Counted from the stretch's first letter, positions 8,320-17,045 are shown. The stretch: DNA of 64,000 bases from JAAFIW01 sp031414805 (GCA_031414805.1 JANOQJ010000048.1:1-64000); one strand, 5' to 3'. The notes: generated by a model from the sequence alone, not told the origin. Made by a program: numbers and translations.

Positions 8320-9189
8320 TCACCCGCACGCGGGAGAGAGAGCCAAGTCGTGGTCAACCAGGTTGCGCGCCTTGTCCAGTTCAGCCTGCAATTCAAACAA
8401 AGGCGGAATCTTGTCGTCCCATTCCAGCAGGGTGGAAACGGGCCCAAACCGCTGCACGGCCTGGCGGTATAGCTGCCACACCGGGTTACTGACGGGCGCG
8501 TCGTGCGTGTCCACGATGTGGGTGCCGCAATGCTGATGGCCTGCCAGGTGCATTTGCACGACGCGGTGGGTGGGCAGGGCGTTCAGGTAGGCCAGCGTGT
8601 CGAAACCGTGGTTCACGCTGGATACATAAACGTTGTTCACATCTAACAGCAAGCCGCAATCGGCAGCTTCCGCCATGCGGGCTAAAAACTCCCATTCGGG
8701 CATGGTGTCAGCCGTGAAGCGGGCGTAGCTGCTGGGGTTTTCGATGACCAGCGGGCGCTCCAGCACCTCTTGCACCGTGCGGATGCGCTGCACCACGTGG
8801 GCCAGTGTTTCCTCGTTCAGCGGCAGGGGCAGCAGGTCGTGGGTGGTCTGGCCAGCTACGCCGGTCCAACACAAATGGTCAGACACCCAGGCGGCATCCG
8901 TCTCGCAGGCCAGTTGCTTAAGTTGCGCCAGATAGTCGGTATTCAGCGGGTCGCTGCTGCCAATCGACAGTGAAACCCCATGCAGAACCAAGGGGTAGTG
9001 CTGCGCAATTTGTAGCAAGGCATGGTGCCGCCAGCCCTGGCAGCCCAGGTAGTTCTCGCTGATGACTTCAAACCAGTCGACCTGCGGGCGCTCGCGCAGC
9101 ACCTGGGCCAGGTGCGGGGCACGCAGGCCCAGGCCAAAACCGAGCTGGGGCAGGCCTAGCCGGGTTTCACTGCCAGGGTCACTTGACAT
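8320..9189 (-). CDS. MNIO-family (DUF692) multinuclear non-heme iron oxidative enzyme
   Basis: The 289-residue TIM-barrel protein carries the family landmarks: 'FEVISENYLG', 'LHGVSLSIGSSDPLN', 'WVSDHLCWTG', 'ENPSSYARF', 'LLLDVNNVYVSSVNHGFD' and 'HLAGH', whose His, Glu and Asp residues hold the iron cluster. Known members (MbnB, TglH, BufB, ChrH) modify cysteine residues of ribosomal peptides to oxazolone/thioamide, thiooxazole or related groups. ATG at 9187-9189 immediately follows the TGA of the upstream ferritin-like gene, so translation is probably coupled. Together with the DUF2063 gene this is a two-component modifying machine. Its substrate here is unknown. Confidence 0.93.
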   Translation of the reverse strand: MSSDPGSETRLGLPQLGFGLGLRAPHLAQVLRERPQVDWFEVISENYLGCQGWRHHALLQIAQHYPLVLHGVSLSIGSSDPLNTDYLAQLKQLACETDAAWVSDHLCWTGVAGQTTHDLLPLPLNEETLAHVVQRIRTVQEVLERPLVIENPSSYARFTADTMPEWEFLARMAEAADCGLLLDVNNVYVSSVNHGFDTLAYLNALPTHRVVQMHLAGHQHCGTHIVDTHDAPVSNPVWQLYRQAVQRFGPVSTLLEWDDKIPPLFELQAELDKARNLVDHDLALSPACG

Positions 9190-11028
9190 TCACTTGGAGG
9201 TGGCTGCTACCGCCGTACGCCGCGCCGTGCCGTCATAGACCGGCGTGCTCCGTTGCGTGCTGGCGCTACCAGGGTTTTTGGCCACAAACAGGGTGCGGGC
9301 ATGGGCCCATACGGAAGTACCAATCAGTTTCTCCAGTGTGGCTTTCTCTGCATCAGACCAGCCTTCGCCCTGCTGGCTGGCTATGCTGGACTGGGCCGTC
9401 CGGTCAAACACCTGGGCTGTGCTGATGGGCGTTTCACAGCCACCGTTCTTTTTGCCTGAGTTTTCGCTCGGAATCCACTGGTCGGCCGCGTTCAGCAGGC
9501 CACCGCCGGGAGCGCTGGACAGGAAGCCACAGCCGCCCTGGGACTTGCAGTCGTTGTTGCCGCCGCAGGTGTGCAGGTCGGCAGTGGCGCAGGCACCATT
9601 GCCCGCCGCCGTGGCAATGCCGCCCCAGCCTTTGCCAGCGCAGTCGTTCAGGCCCTGGCAGGCGTTCAAATCCACGCCGTTTTGCGCCCAGGTGGCACGC
9701 AGTGCACCGGTGGTGGCGTCCCAGTGGTACAGGCACAGCGGGTCTACCGCGTCCATGGCCGCTTGCGCTGCGGTGGCCGTGGCGCCAGGCTGGTACTGGT
9801 AGCCAATCACCTGGCCGTATTGCCACAGCATGGGCGTGATGTATTTGAAGGCCAGCATGGCGTCGTTGAAACCGGGCGTGGTGGCGCTTTGACCGCTGTT
9901 GCCGTTCAGTTTGCCGGTGGCAAAGCCGTTTTGCATCACGTCCGTCATGTAGCTCCAGATGGTGCTGGCGCTGGTGCCCAGCACGGCGGCTGTGACCGGT
10001 GGCGTGGTGGTGAGCGCCCAGGCCGGCAGGTCGGGCGACTGCTGGCCGTCGGGCTGGTAGAACATCGGTTGCCCGCCGGGCAGGCAGGGGTTGTTGGCGA
10101 CATGGACGATTTCGCTATTGCCCGCCAGTTTGGCAATTTGGGCCTGCACATCCAGAAACCGCTGGTAGTGCGTCAATGCACCCCATTTGGCAAAACGGCT
10201 GCCTTTGATGGGTTGAAACTGAGGCAGAACTTCATCAGACACCGCAGAGGACTTGAATAAGCCCCCCACCGAAGCGGCCACCAGACCGCCTTCGCCCTGG
10301 TCGCAAATGGCGTTGGCGGCAGCCACCACGTCGGCGCGAGTGGCGATGGTGTGAATGTCGGGATAAGTGGTTTCAAAGGTGCCGAAATTCACCTGTTTGT
10401 TGTTGGGCTGAAAGTGGGGGTCACTCCCCACCGGTACCCCGCCGTAGGCGCGCAGATAGCGGGCCAGCAGCAGTAGGGTGGCGTGGTACAGGTCGGCAAT
10501 CGACGGGTAAAGCACCTTAGGGTTGATGCCTACAAAACCCTGAGCTGCGGGCTTTTCAATGGCCACCAGCACATCCATCACGCTGGGCAGGTTGCCAATG
10601 GTGGTCAGCAGCGGTTGATTGGGCGTGGGCTCCAGGTGCGGCACGGTAATTTGCTGGCCAGGCGCGATGTTCAGCTTGGGGATGTTGGGTGTTACGCCAA
10701 ACGAATTGCAAATGTTGGACGCCAATTGCAGGTGCAGCATTTCCTGTACCGCCACCGAGAGAATTTCCTGCTGCGCATCGTGTAACGGAAAGCTGTTGCC
10801 GCCATCGGTGGTGTAAGCCAAAGCCGCGTTGGTGAACGAGTACACCGCCGTGAGATACAAAGGGACGGTGACAAACTCCACCTCCACGAGGGCCTGCAAG
10901 TGCGCCTTGAGTAACGCTGCGTCGGACGGGCTGAAGAGTTGGGCGGCGGTGTTTAACTGAACCGTGAGTTGCGCCTTCATCAGCGCGCTTGTCTGGGCAT
11001 CGGACGCAGCGAGGGTTGTGTTTTGCAT
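9190..11028 (-). CDS. Ferritin-like protein with cysteine-rich C-terminal domain, candidate MNIO substrate
   Basis: This 612-residue protein opens the operon and has a strong GGAAGG ribosome site. Residues about 35-160 resemble the VioB-type ferritin-like family, with 'ALVEVEFVTVPLYLTAVYS' and 'VQEMLHLQLASNICNSFG' supplying Glu/His metal ligands. Residues about 447-530 form a separate Cys/Gly/Asn-rich domain with two related motifs, 'CQGLNDCAGKGWGG' and 'CGGNNDCKSQGGCG', plus two more cysteines. The G-x-N-D-C pattern recalls bufferin-type precursors modified by MNIO enzymes. Its stop codon abuts the MNIO start. That this domain is post-translationally modified is my inference. No export signal is visible. 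Confidence 0.75.
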   Translation of the reverse strand: MQNTTLAASDAQTSALMKAQLTVQLNTAAQLFSPSDAALLKAHLQALVEVEFVTVPLYLTAVYSFTNAALAYTTDGGNSFPLHDAQQEILSVAVQEMLHLQLASNICNSFGVTPNIPKLNIAPGQQITVPHLEPTPNQPLLTTIGNLPSVMDVLVAIEKPAAQGFVGINPKVLYPSIADLYHATLLLLARYLRAYGGVPVGSDPHFQPNNKQVNFGTFETTYPDIHTIATRADVVAAANAICDQGEGGLVAASVGGLFKSSAVSDEVLPQFQPIKGSRFAKWGALTHYQRFLDVQAQIAKLAGNSEIVHVANNPCLPGGQPMFYQPDGQQSPDLPAWALTTTPPVTAAVLGTSASTIWSYMTDVMQNGFATGKLNGNSGQSATTPGFNDAMLAFKYITPMLWQYGQVIGYQYQPGATATAAQAAMDAVDPLCLYHWDATTGALRATWAQNGVDLNACQGLNDCAGKGWGGIATAAGNGACATADLHTCGGNNDCKSQGGCGFLSSAPGGGLLNAADQWIPSENSGKKNGGCETPISTAQVFDRTAQSSIASQQGEGWSDAEKATLEKLIGTSVWAHARTLFVAKNPGSASTQRSTPVYDGTARRTAVAATSK

Positions 11029-11161
11029 GGGGTTGCCTTCCTTTTTGTATGTCGAATGTGCTGTGACAACGCCACAGCTTTGTGCATTATCTTGAGGTCT
11101 TGTTGCAATTTCACTTCAGTTCTTGTCAATAAGATCAGGGATAGCCCTGAGCCAAAAATCC

Positions 11162-12463
11162 ATGAATCACCTTACTGCCTTTCGCGCTGCCCTCTTGCGT
11201 TTTGCCGAGGACGGCACCGCCATTCACGAGACCGATGGTCTGCTGGTGATCGAGTCAGACGCCAATGACCGAAGGGTTGTCAGGGCGGTCGGCGACTACC
11301 GCGCACTGATCGGCTCCTACGAGGGCGTGCCCGTTCAGCATTTCCCTGGCCACCTCATCGCCCCCGGCTTTGTGGATATGCACATTCACTATCCGCAGAC
11401 CGACGTGATTGGCTCGCCTGCCGATGGCCTGTTGCCCTGGCTGGAGAACTACACCTTTCCGCAAGAGGCGCGGTTTGCCGATGAGGCGTATGCCCGAGAG
11501 GTGGCGGTGTTTTTTCTGGACGAACTGGCGCGCAACGGGGTGACCACCGCGCTGGTGTTTGGCACCTCACACCCGCAGTCGGTCAACGCCTTCATGCAGG
11601 AGGCGCAAAGCCGTGGTCTACGCATGATGGCGGGCAAGTCGCTGCAAGACCGCCACAGCCCCGATGGTGTGCGCGACCAGACCGAGCAGTCGCTGATTGA
11701 CACTGAAAACCTGATCCAGCAATGGCACGGCACAGACCGCTTGGGTTATGCCATCACCCCGCGTTTTGCACCCAGCTGCTCAGACGCGCAGATGCACGGC
11801 GCGGGCGAGCTGGCGCGGCGCTACCCGGATGTGTGGATTCAATCGCATGTAGCGGAAAACAAAGACGAAATCGCCTGGGCGCACCAGCTGTACCCGCACG
11901 CGCGCAGCTACCTGCAGGTGTATGCCGACTTTGGCTTGCTGCGCCCGCGCGCTGTCTATGCGCATTGCATTCACATCGATGACAACGACCGCGCGTTGCT
12001 GCGCGACACCGGCACCGCCGCTGCCGTCAGCCCCACCAGCAACCTGTTTCTGGGTAGCGGGTTTTTTGACTTTGTCGCCGCGCAAAAAGCAGGTTTTGCC
12101 CACGGCCTGGCCAGCGACGTGGGCGGCGGCACCAGCTTTTCGCCTTTTCACACCATGCGCGCGGCCTACTACGTGGGCCGCGAAGGTCAGACGACACCGG
12201 GCATGTCCCTGAAAGCCGAGAAATTGTGGTGGCTGCACACGGCGGGCGCTGCTGCTGCGTTGGGCCTCAATGGGGTGGTGGGCAACTTGCAAGTGGGCTG
12301 CGAAGCCGACTTTGTCGTGCTGAACCCGCAGGCCACGCCCCTGTTGGCCCGCAAAACCGCGCAGGCCCGCAACCTGGATGAGTTGCTGTTTGCCCTGATC
12401 GTGCTGGCCGACGACCGGGCGGTAGCGCAGACCTGGGTGGCCGGGCATTTGTCTGAAGCTTGA
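11162..12463 (+). CDS. guaD: Guanine deaminase
   Basis: The 433-residue amidohydrolase hydrolyses guanine to xanthine. The metal-binding 'DMHIHYPQTDVIGSP' (His74, His76), 'WIQSHVAENKDEIAWA', 'YAHCIHIDDNDRALL' and 'LASDVGGGTSFSPFHTMR' are all characteristic of the GuaD family. The ATG at 11162 gives the usual N-terminus; an upstream TTG at 11123 is less likely. It is divergent from the ferritin-like/MNIO operon, sharing a 133-bp intergenic region. The BMP-family binding protein at 5302 may supply its purine substrate. Confidence 0.94.
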   Translation: MNHLTAFRAALLRFAEDGTAIHETDGLLVIESDANDRRVVRAVGDYRALIGSYEGVPVQHFPGHLIAPGFVDMHIHYPQTDVIGSPADGLLPWLENYTFPQEARFADEAYAREVAVFFLDELARNGVTTALVFGTSHPQSVNAFMQEAQSRGLRMMAGKSLQDRHSPDGVRDQTEQSLIDTENLIQQWHGTDRLGYAITPRFAPSCSDAQMHGAGELARRYPDVWIQSHVAENKDEIAWAHQLYPHARSYLQVYADFGLLRPRAVYAHCIHIDDNDRALLRDTGTAAAVSPTSNLFLGSGFFDFVAAQKAGFAHGLASDVGGGTSFSPFHTMRAAYYVGREGQTTPGMSLKAEKLWWLHTAGAAAALGLNGVVGNLQVGCEADFVVLNPQATPLLARKTAQARNLDELLFALIVLADDRAVAQTWVAGHLSEA

Positions 12464-12465
12464 TG

Positions 12466-12530
12466 TGCCAAATCGGCCATCAGCCCTTATAGATATTGCT
12501 CAAGCAGCTACAAAAAATGTAGCGTTTCAA
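12466..12530. repeat. Dispersed 60-bp repeat, forward copy
   Basis: The copy runs 'gtgccaaatcggccatcagc' and then the CCCTTATAGATATTGCTCAAGC core. It directly follows the guaD stop codon and separates guaD from a convergent small gene. Confidence 0.8.
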
Positions 12531-12538
12531 GCCATCAA

Positions 12539-12835
12539 TCAAAGAACTTTCTTGGCACGCAGAAAGCGAACCACACCACAAGGGCCTTCTTTGGCCATCA
12601 GTTCTTCCCGGGTTTTGGCGGGCAGCAGTTTGTCTTGTACCGTGGTGGCGGCTTGGTCGCCAGAGGTCTGGCGCAAGTAACCCATAGTCTGCTCAAACTT
12701 GACCATTTCGTTCTGGCAATTTGCTTCGGTCAAGGCAGGCTGAGTGGTCGAGGGCGTGGCAGCAGTTGCCAGGCCTGCGGCGAAAACGAGAGCGGTGGCC
12801 AGGAGGGTACGCAGTGAAAAGGCTGAAACGGTCAT
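12539..12835 (-). CDS. Small exported protein of unknown function
   Basis: The product has 98 residues with a clear signal peptide, residues 1-25 ('LLATALVFAAGLATAA'). The mature part has two cysteines ('EANCQNEMVKFEQTMGYLR' and 'EGPCGVVRFLRAKKVL') that could form one disulfide, and is otherwise helical and charged. I do not recognise the family. It is convergent with guaD and has no operon partner. It is probably periplasmic. Confidence 0.7.
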   Translation of the reverse strand: MTVSAFSLRTLLATALVFAAGLATAATPSTTQPALTEANCQNEMVKFEQTMGYLRQTSGDQAATTVQDKLLPAKTREELMAKEGPCGVVRFLRAKKVL

Positions 12836-13041
12836 AAAAAAGCTCCGGGTTGAGGATGTGCATACATATTGGCCCGAAGATATTGCAGATCCGTGATAAC
12901 CCTGTAGTGCTTTTGCATGAATCCATGCCGATTGTGGATTGGTTCACGGGCATCGCTTACGAAAACTGCACAGTTTCCGAGACGATGGGGGCGTCCCATC
13001 AGCCTTGGAGCGCCTGCCTACAATGCCCGCCAGGAGCACCT

Positions 13042-13608
13042 ATGACCATCAAAAGCGACAAATGGATACGCCGTATGGCGCAAGAGCACGGCTTGATCGA
13101 GCCGTTTGAACCGGGGCAGATTCGTGACGTGGACGGCAAACGCGTCATCAGCTACGGCACCTCCAGCTACGGCTACGACATTCGCTGTGCACCCGAATTC
13201 AAGGTGTTCACCAACATCCACAGCACGGTGGTCGACCCGAAAAACTTTGACGAAAAGAGCTTTGTCGATTTTTATGGTGACAGCTGCATCATTCCGCCCA
13301 ACAGCTTCGCGCTGGCCCGCACGCTGGAATACTTCCGCATTCCCCGCAATGTGCTGACGATTTGCCTGGGCAAAAGCACCTATGCGCGCTGCGGCATCAT
13401 CGTGAATGTGACGCCGTTTGAGCCTGAATGGGAAGGCTATGTGACTCTGGAGTTTTCCAACACCACGCCGCTGCCCGCCAAAATTTATGCGGGCGAAGGC
13501 TGTGCCCAGGTGCTGTTTTTCGAGAGTGACGAAGTCTGCGAAACCAGCTACAAAGACAGGGGTGGCAAGTACCAGGGTCAGCAGGGCGTGACCCTTCCAA
13601 AAGCCTGA
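13042..13608 (+). CDS. dcd: dCTP deaminase
   Basis: The 188-residue enzyme deaminates dCTP to dUTP for dTTP synthesis. It contains the dUTPase-fold landmarks 'SSYGYDIRCAPEF', 'LGKSTYARCGIIVNVTPFEP' (with the catalytic Glu) and 'EGYVTLEFSNTTPLPAKIY'. The length equals that of proteobacterial Dcd proteins. The start at 13042 follows a good AGGAG. A small cysteine-rich gene follows after 32 bp on the same strand. Confidence 0.97.
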   Translation: MTIKSDKWIRRMAQEHGLIEPFEPGQIRDVDGKRVISYGTSSYGYDIRCAPEFKVFTNIHSTVVDPKNFDEKSFVDFYGDSCIIPPNSFALARTLEYFRIPRNVLTICLGKSTYARCGIIVNVTPFEPEWEGYVTLEFSNTTPLPAKIYAGEGCAQVLFFESDEVCETSYKDRGGKYQGQQGVTLPKA

Positions 13609-13640
13609 TATCTCGAAAGTTTTTCTACACAAGGCGAGCC

Positions 13641-13805
13641 ATGACTGAAGACCTGCGCTGCTGCGGCACCGGAACCTGCTTGATCAATGACGAGGGGTTT
13701 TGCTGGTGTGGGCAGAAATGGGACGGGGAAAAGATGTGTTTTCCTGCGCATGCAACTGAACACACCAGCGACGTTGACGCCAACGCGGCAACAGACGAGA
13801 CATGA
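13641..13805 (+). CDS. Cysteine-rich small protein (54 aa), function unknown
   Basis: A short open frame from ATG 13641 to TGA 13803-13805 encodes 54 residues. It contains 'CCGTGTC' near the N-terminus, then 'GFCWCGQKWDG' and 'KMC', giving six closely spaced cysteines of the kind that bind zinc or an Fe-S cluster; the C-terminal third is acidic and polar. Its stop codon overlaps the next start (ATGA), implying translational coupling to the DUF2799 lipoprotein. I do not know a characterised homologue. Confidence 0.7.
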   Translation: MTEDLRCCGTGTCLINDEGFCWCGQKWDGEKMCFPAHATEHTSDVDANAATDET

Positions 13806-14350
13806 CGAACCGGGTCGTTTCGCTGGCCCTCGGCGTGTTGATTTTTGGCGGCGTTCTCAGCGCCTGCACCACCATGACCCCCGAAGAATGCCGCGCTGCG
13901 GACTGGGGCGCCGTGGGCTTACGCGATGGATTGGCCGGCGAAGGCCGGGGCCAGCTGGACGCGCGGGTGAAAGACTGCGCCGAAGCGGGTGTGCAAGTGG
14001 GCACGGTGCAATATCTGCAGGGGCGCGAGCGGGGCTTGCAAAGCTATTGCCAGCTGCCCAATGCGGCGCGGTTCGGGCTGGATGGCAAGACCTACTACGG
14101 CGTGTGCCCGGTACAAATTGACGCGGAGTTTCGCCGTCGCCATGCGCTGGGCAAAGCCGTGCACGATGCTCGCGCGGAGTTGCGCAACCAGGAAAGCCGC
14201 CGTGATGCCCAGGAAAAGCGAATCGACAAGGCTGGCAACGACGACGAGCGCCGCAAAGCCCGGGAGGCGATGCGCGACATCGACCGCGACATTCGCCGGG
14301 CAGAAATCAAGTTGCGCGACGCCGATTGGGCCTTGGACACGTTGCGCTAG
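13802..14350 (+). CDS. DUF2799 family lipoprotein
   Basis: The 182-residue product has a lipoprotein signal peptide with lipobox 'LSAC' at residues about 19-22. 'MTPEECRAADWGAVGLRDG' directly after it is typical of DUF2799 proteins. The last 60 residues are highly charged and should form a coiled coil ('RRDAQEKRIDKAGNDDERRK'). It overlaps the preceding Cys-rich gene by 4 bp. Its stop codon overlaps the stop codon of the convergent TetR gene. Function is unknown; the likely location is the outer membrane, periplasmic face. Confidence 0.8.
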   Translation: MTNRVVSLALGVLIFGGVLSACTTMTPEECRAADWGAVGLRDGLAGEGRGQLDARVKDCAEAGVQVGTVQYLQGRERGLQSYCQLPNAARFGLDGKTYYGVCPVQIDAEFRRRHALGKAVHDARAELRNQESRRDAQEKRIDKAGNDDERRKAREAMRDIDRDIRRAEIKLRDADWALDTLR

Positions 14351-14979
14351 GAAGTGATGCCGAGCTTGCTAGGCCATGCCTGCATCGCGGCTTCGGCGGT
14401 GCGCAAAAGCTTGTCGCGTGATGCCCCATCGCGTGCCAGGGTCGACATGCCCTGAATGACGGCCATCACGAGCCCCGCCAGCGCCTGAGCATCTGTCTGC
14501 AAAGGCATGTCGCCAGCAGCCATGCTGTCCATGATCTTGTGTTGCAGCTGCATTTCTACCGATTGCCGAATCCTTGCCAGTTCCCGCTGCACATCCTCAG
14601 CGGCAGCCGAGCAACTGATGGCTGAACTGGCCAACAGGCAACCAGGCGGTGTGTCCACCCCGGTAAATCCGTGCGCAGCGGCATTCAGCAGGCCCCAGGC
14701 GGCTTGCCGTGCGTCAGCCGCCTCTTCGATGAGCGACTGCGCCGTCACCGGGCCAGATACATAGCGTGCCACCGCTTCCAGAAACAGCCCCTTCTTGTCT
14801 CCAAAAGCCGCGTAAATGCTGGGCGGATTGACACCCATTGCCGCTGTGAGATCGGCCAGCGTGGTGGACTCGTAGCCATGCCGCCAAAACAGCAACATGG
14901 CCTTGTGCAGCGCAGCTTCCCGGTCAAACGATAAGGGGCGGCCGGTTTTCCGGGTTGTTTCGATGGGTAACTGTTCCAT
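14347..14979 (-). CDS. TetR/AcrR family transcriptional regulator
   Basis: The 210-residue protein has a TetR DNA-binding domain at residues about 15-62: 'FDREAALHKAMLLFWRHGYE', then 'TTLADLTAAMGVNPPSIYAA' and 'FGDKKGLF'. The C-terminal part includes 'PPGCLLASSAISCSAAAEDV', as in the TetR subgroup that controls reductases and efflux genes. ATG at 14977-14979 is preferred because the domain normally starts about 20 residues later. It is divergent from the aldo/keto reductase gene, its probable target. Confidence 0.9.
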   Translation of the reverse strand: MEQLPIETTRKTGRPLSFDREAALHKAMLLFWRHGYESTTLADLTAAMGVNPPSIYAAFGDKKGLFLEAVARYVSGPVTAQSLIEEAADARQAAWGLLNAAAHGFTGVDTPPGCLLASSAISCSAAAEDVQRELARIRQSVEMQLQHKIMDSMAAGDMPLQTDAQALAGLVMAVIQGMSTLARDGASRDKLLRTAEAAMQAWPSKLGITS

Positions 14980-15024
14980 AGCATTCACTACAAAAATTAA
15001 AAACAAAGCGCGATGCGTGGTATT

Positions 15025-15048
15025 GTTTCATATCAATCACTATGAAAC
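15025..15048. promoter_or_regulatory. Possible TetR operator in the divergent promoter region
   Basis: An inverted repeat GTTTCAT-N10-ATGAAAC lies between the divergent TetR and aldo/keto reductase genes and overlaps the reductase start codon at 15042. Position and symmetry suit a TetR-type repressor site. The arms are only 7 bp, so chance is possible. Confidence 0.35.
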
Positions 15049-16157
15049 ATCAAAACATGTCACTTGCAGACTACAAAACACTCGGTCGCTCAGGTCTGGC
15101 TGTCAGCCCTTTTGCGCTGGGAACCATGACATTTGGCACCGCACGGTGGGGCTCGGGGCCCGAAGGCTCACGCGCCGTGTTCAACGCTTACACCGAAGCA
15201 GGCGGCAATTTCGTGGACACCGCCGATGTGTATGCCGGTGGCCGTAGCGAGGAAATGTTGGGTGCCTTTGTGACCGAGCGCGGCTTGCGCGAGCAGCTGG
15301 TCATTGCCACCAAAGCCGGTTTTGCGACGGGCAAAGGGCCACACGCGGGCGGCAACGGTGCCAAGCATTTGCACAGCGCGCTGACGGGCTCACTGCGCCG
15401 CTTGCAAACCGACTACATCGACTTGTTCTGGATTCATGTGTGGGATTCGGTGACCCCGGCCGAAGAACTGCTGGAAACCATGAGCAACCTGGTGCGTTCC
15501 GAAAAAATCCGCTACTGGGGGATTTCCAACAGCCCGGCGTGGTACGTCGCCCAGCTCGCCACCCTGGCGGCTGCGCACGCGCTGCCCGGGCCTATTGCCT
15601 TGCAATACTTTTATTCGCTGGTGAATCGGGACATTGAAGACGAGCACCTGCCGCTGGCCGCGCAGTTGGGAATGGGTGTCATGCCCTGGAGCCCGCTGGC
15701 CTATGGCTTGTTAACCGGCAAGTACGAGCGTGCAACGGTGCAGGCGGCTGCGCCCAGGGCCGGCGGCTTGCCCCAAGATGCCGCCTTGCAGGGCCAGATG
15801 CGACCGGCTGACGACAAGCGGCTGGACGGCGCTAACCCGTTCGGCGACAGCTTGTTTACCGAGCGCAACTGGACAATCGTCGACGCGTTGCGTCGGGTTG
15901 CCGCTGATGCGGGGCTCAGCCCCACGCACGCAGCGCTTGCCTGGGTCATGGGCCGACCGGGCATCACTTCCACGCTGATGGGTGTGAGCCGGCCTGAGCA
16001 GGTGGCTGACAACATCGCCGCGCTCGATGTTGTGCTCGCGCCGGAGCATCGCGCTGCACTGGATGCTGCCAGCGCGCCGGAGCGCCGCATGCTCTACAGC
16101 CTGTTTACGCCAGCGATGCGTCAACAAGTTGTTTTTGGCGGCAGTGCGGTGAATTGA
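15042..16157 (+). CDS. Aldo/keto reductase
   Basis: The 371-residue protein is an NADPH-dependent TIM-barrel oxidoreductase. It shows 'YKTLGRSGLAVSPFALGTMTF', the catalytic Asp/Tyr pair in 'FVDTADVYAGGRSEEML', Lys in 'LVIATKAGF' and 'YIDLFWIHVWD'. The cofactor-binding end is 'ITSTLMGVSRPEQVADNIAA'. An internal ATG at 15057 is also possible. It is divergent from a TetR gene that probably represses it. The substrate is unknown; the subgroup acts on aldehydes and ketones. Confidence 0.92.
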   Translation: MKHQNMSLADYKTLGRSGLAVSPFALGTMTFGTARWGSGPEGSRAVFNAYTEAGGNFVDTADVYAGGRSEEMLGAFVTERGLREQLVIATKAGFATGKGPHAGGNGAKHLHSALTGSLRRLQTDYIDLFWIHVWDSVTPAEELLETMSNLVRSEKIRYWGISNSPAWYVAQLATLAAAHALPGPIALQYFYSLVNRDIEDEHLPLAAQLGMGVMPWSPLAYGLLTGKYERATVQAAAPRAGGLPQDAALQGQMRPADDKRLDGANPFGDSLFTERNWTIVDALRRVAADAGLSPTHAALAWVMGRPGITSTLMGVSRPEQVADNIAALDVVLAPEHRAALDAASAPERRMLYSLFTPAMRQQVVFGGSAVN

Positions 16158-16166
16158 TCGCATCCG

Positions 16167-16922
16167 TCACAGCGAACACACATAGCCAATCAGCGCCTTG
16201 CGGTTGGCGCACCCGGTTTTGCGCAGGGCCTGCGTGAGGTAGGTGCGCACGGTGGTGTAGGCCACGCCTGTGCGCTGGGCAATTTCCTTGTCGCTCAGAC
16301 CCAGCGCCACCAGCCGCACCACCTGAGCTTCGCGCGGGCTCAAGCCGTGGCGGGCGGTCAGACGGCCAGAGACAGGCTCGATGGAATCAGTCGGTGGTGC
16401 AACGCGGTTGGCCCGACCCAGTGCCGCCACCAGGCTGGGGTAAAGCAGGCGGAGCACCGCCAACTCGTTGTCGTCGAAATTGTCTTTGGCGCGGGCGCGC
16501 CAGATGCGCAGATCGCCCAGGTCGTGCGTGCCGTCGTGGGCATACAGGTTGATGCCCCAGTACATGGTGCCGGGGCTCAAAAACCGCTCGAAAAACTCGC
16601 TGCGCACCAACTGCGGCTGAGCGATGACCTGCGTCACGCGGGTGGGGTAGCGGCGTGGGTGCAGGCGCGGAGCGATCGGGTCGGTGAACTGGTATTGCGC
16701 CTCGTAGGCGCGCAGGTGCCCGTCATCGGCGCGGGTGCAGACGCCGCGGCCAAAGCGGGCGGTCGGCGCATCCCACACCAGCGAGGCCACGTAGTCGGCG
16801 TTGAGCAACTGCGCCATCGGCTCCACCAGGTGCTGGCGCAGGCTGTCAGCGCAGTGGCTGGGTTCGGCCAGCACTTGCATGACGGCGGACAGCTGGCGGG
16901 TTTGGGTGGCGCTGAGGTACAT
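16167..16922 (-). CDS. LuxR-type HTH transcriptional regulator
   Basis: The 251-residue protein ends in a LuxR/FixJ-type helix-turn-helix ('GLSPREAQVVRLVALGLSDK', then 'YTTVRTYLTQALRKTGCANR'). The N-terminal 170 residues form a GAF-like sensory domain with no autoinducer-binding signature that I can recognise. It converges on the aldo/keto reductase and is divergent from the amidase gene across 123 bp. Confidence 0.85.
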   Translation of the reverse strand: MYLSATQTRQLSAVMQVLAEPSHCADSLRQHLVEPMAQLLNADYVASLVWDAPTARFGRGVCTRADDGHLRAYEAQYQFTDPIAPRLHPRRYPTRVTQVIAQPQLVRSEFFERFLSPGTMYWGINLYAHDGTHDLGDLRIWRARAKDNFDDNELAVLRLLYPSLVAALGRANRVAPPTDSIEPVSGRLTARHGLSPREAQVVRLVALGLSDKEIAQRTGVAYTTVRTYLTQALRKTGCANRKALIGYVCSL

Positions 16923-17045
16923 GGTGTGGCACTTTTGGAGCCGGGTGCAGGCCTGTCAAGCGCACAAACCCGTGAATTTCAGCCGCGTGTGCCTCCTCAT
17001 TCATGAGGAGGGCGAGACAAATCGGCACGCTCTACAGTGCCTGGC

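Noticed and set aside
9430..9700. Cysteine-rich region as a zinc finger or rubredoxin
   Set aside because: Spacing and the G-x-N-D-C repeats do not match CxxC zinc knuckles; adjacency to an MNIO enzyme gives a better explanation.
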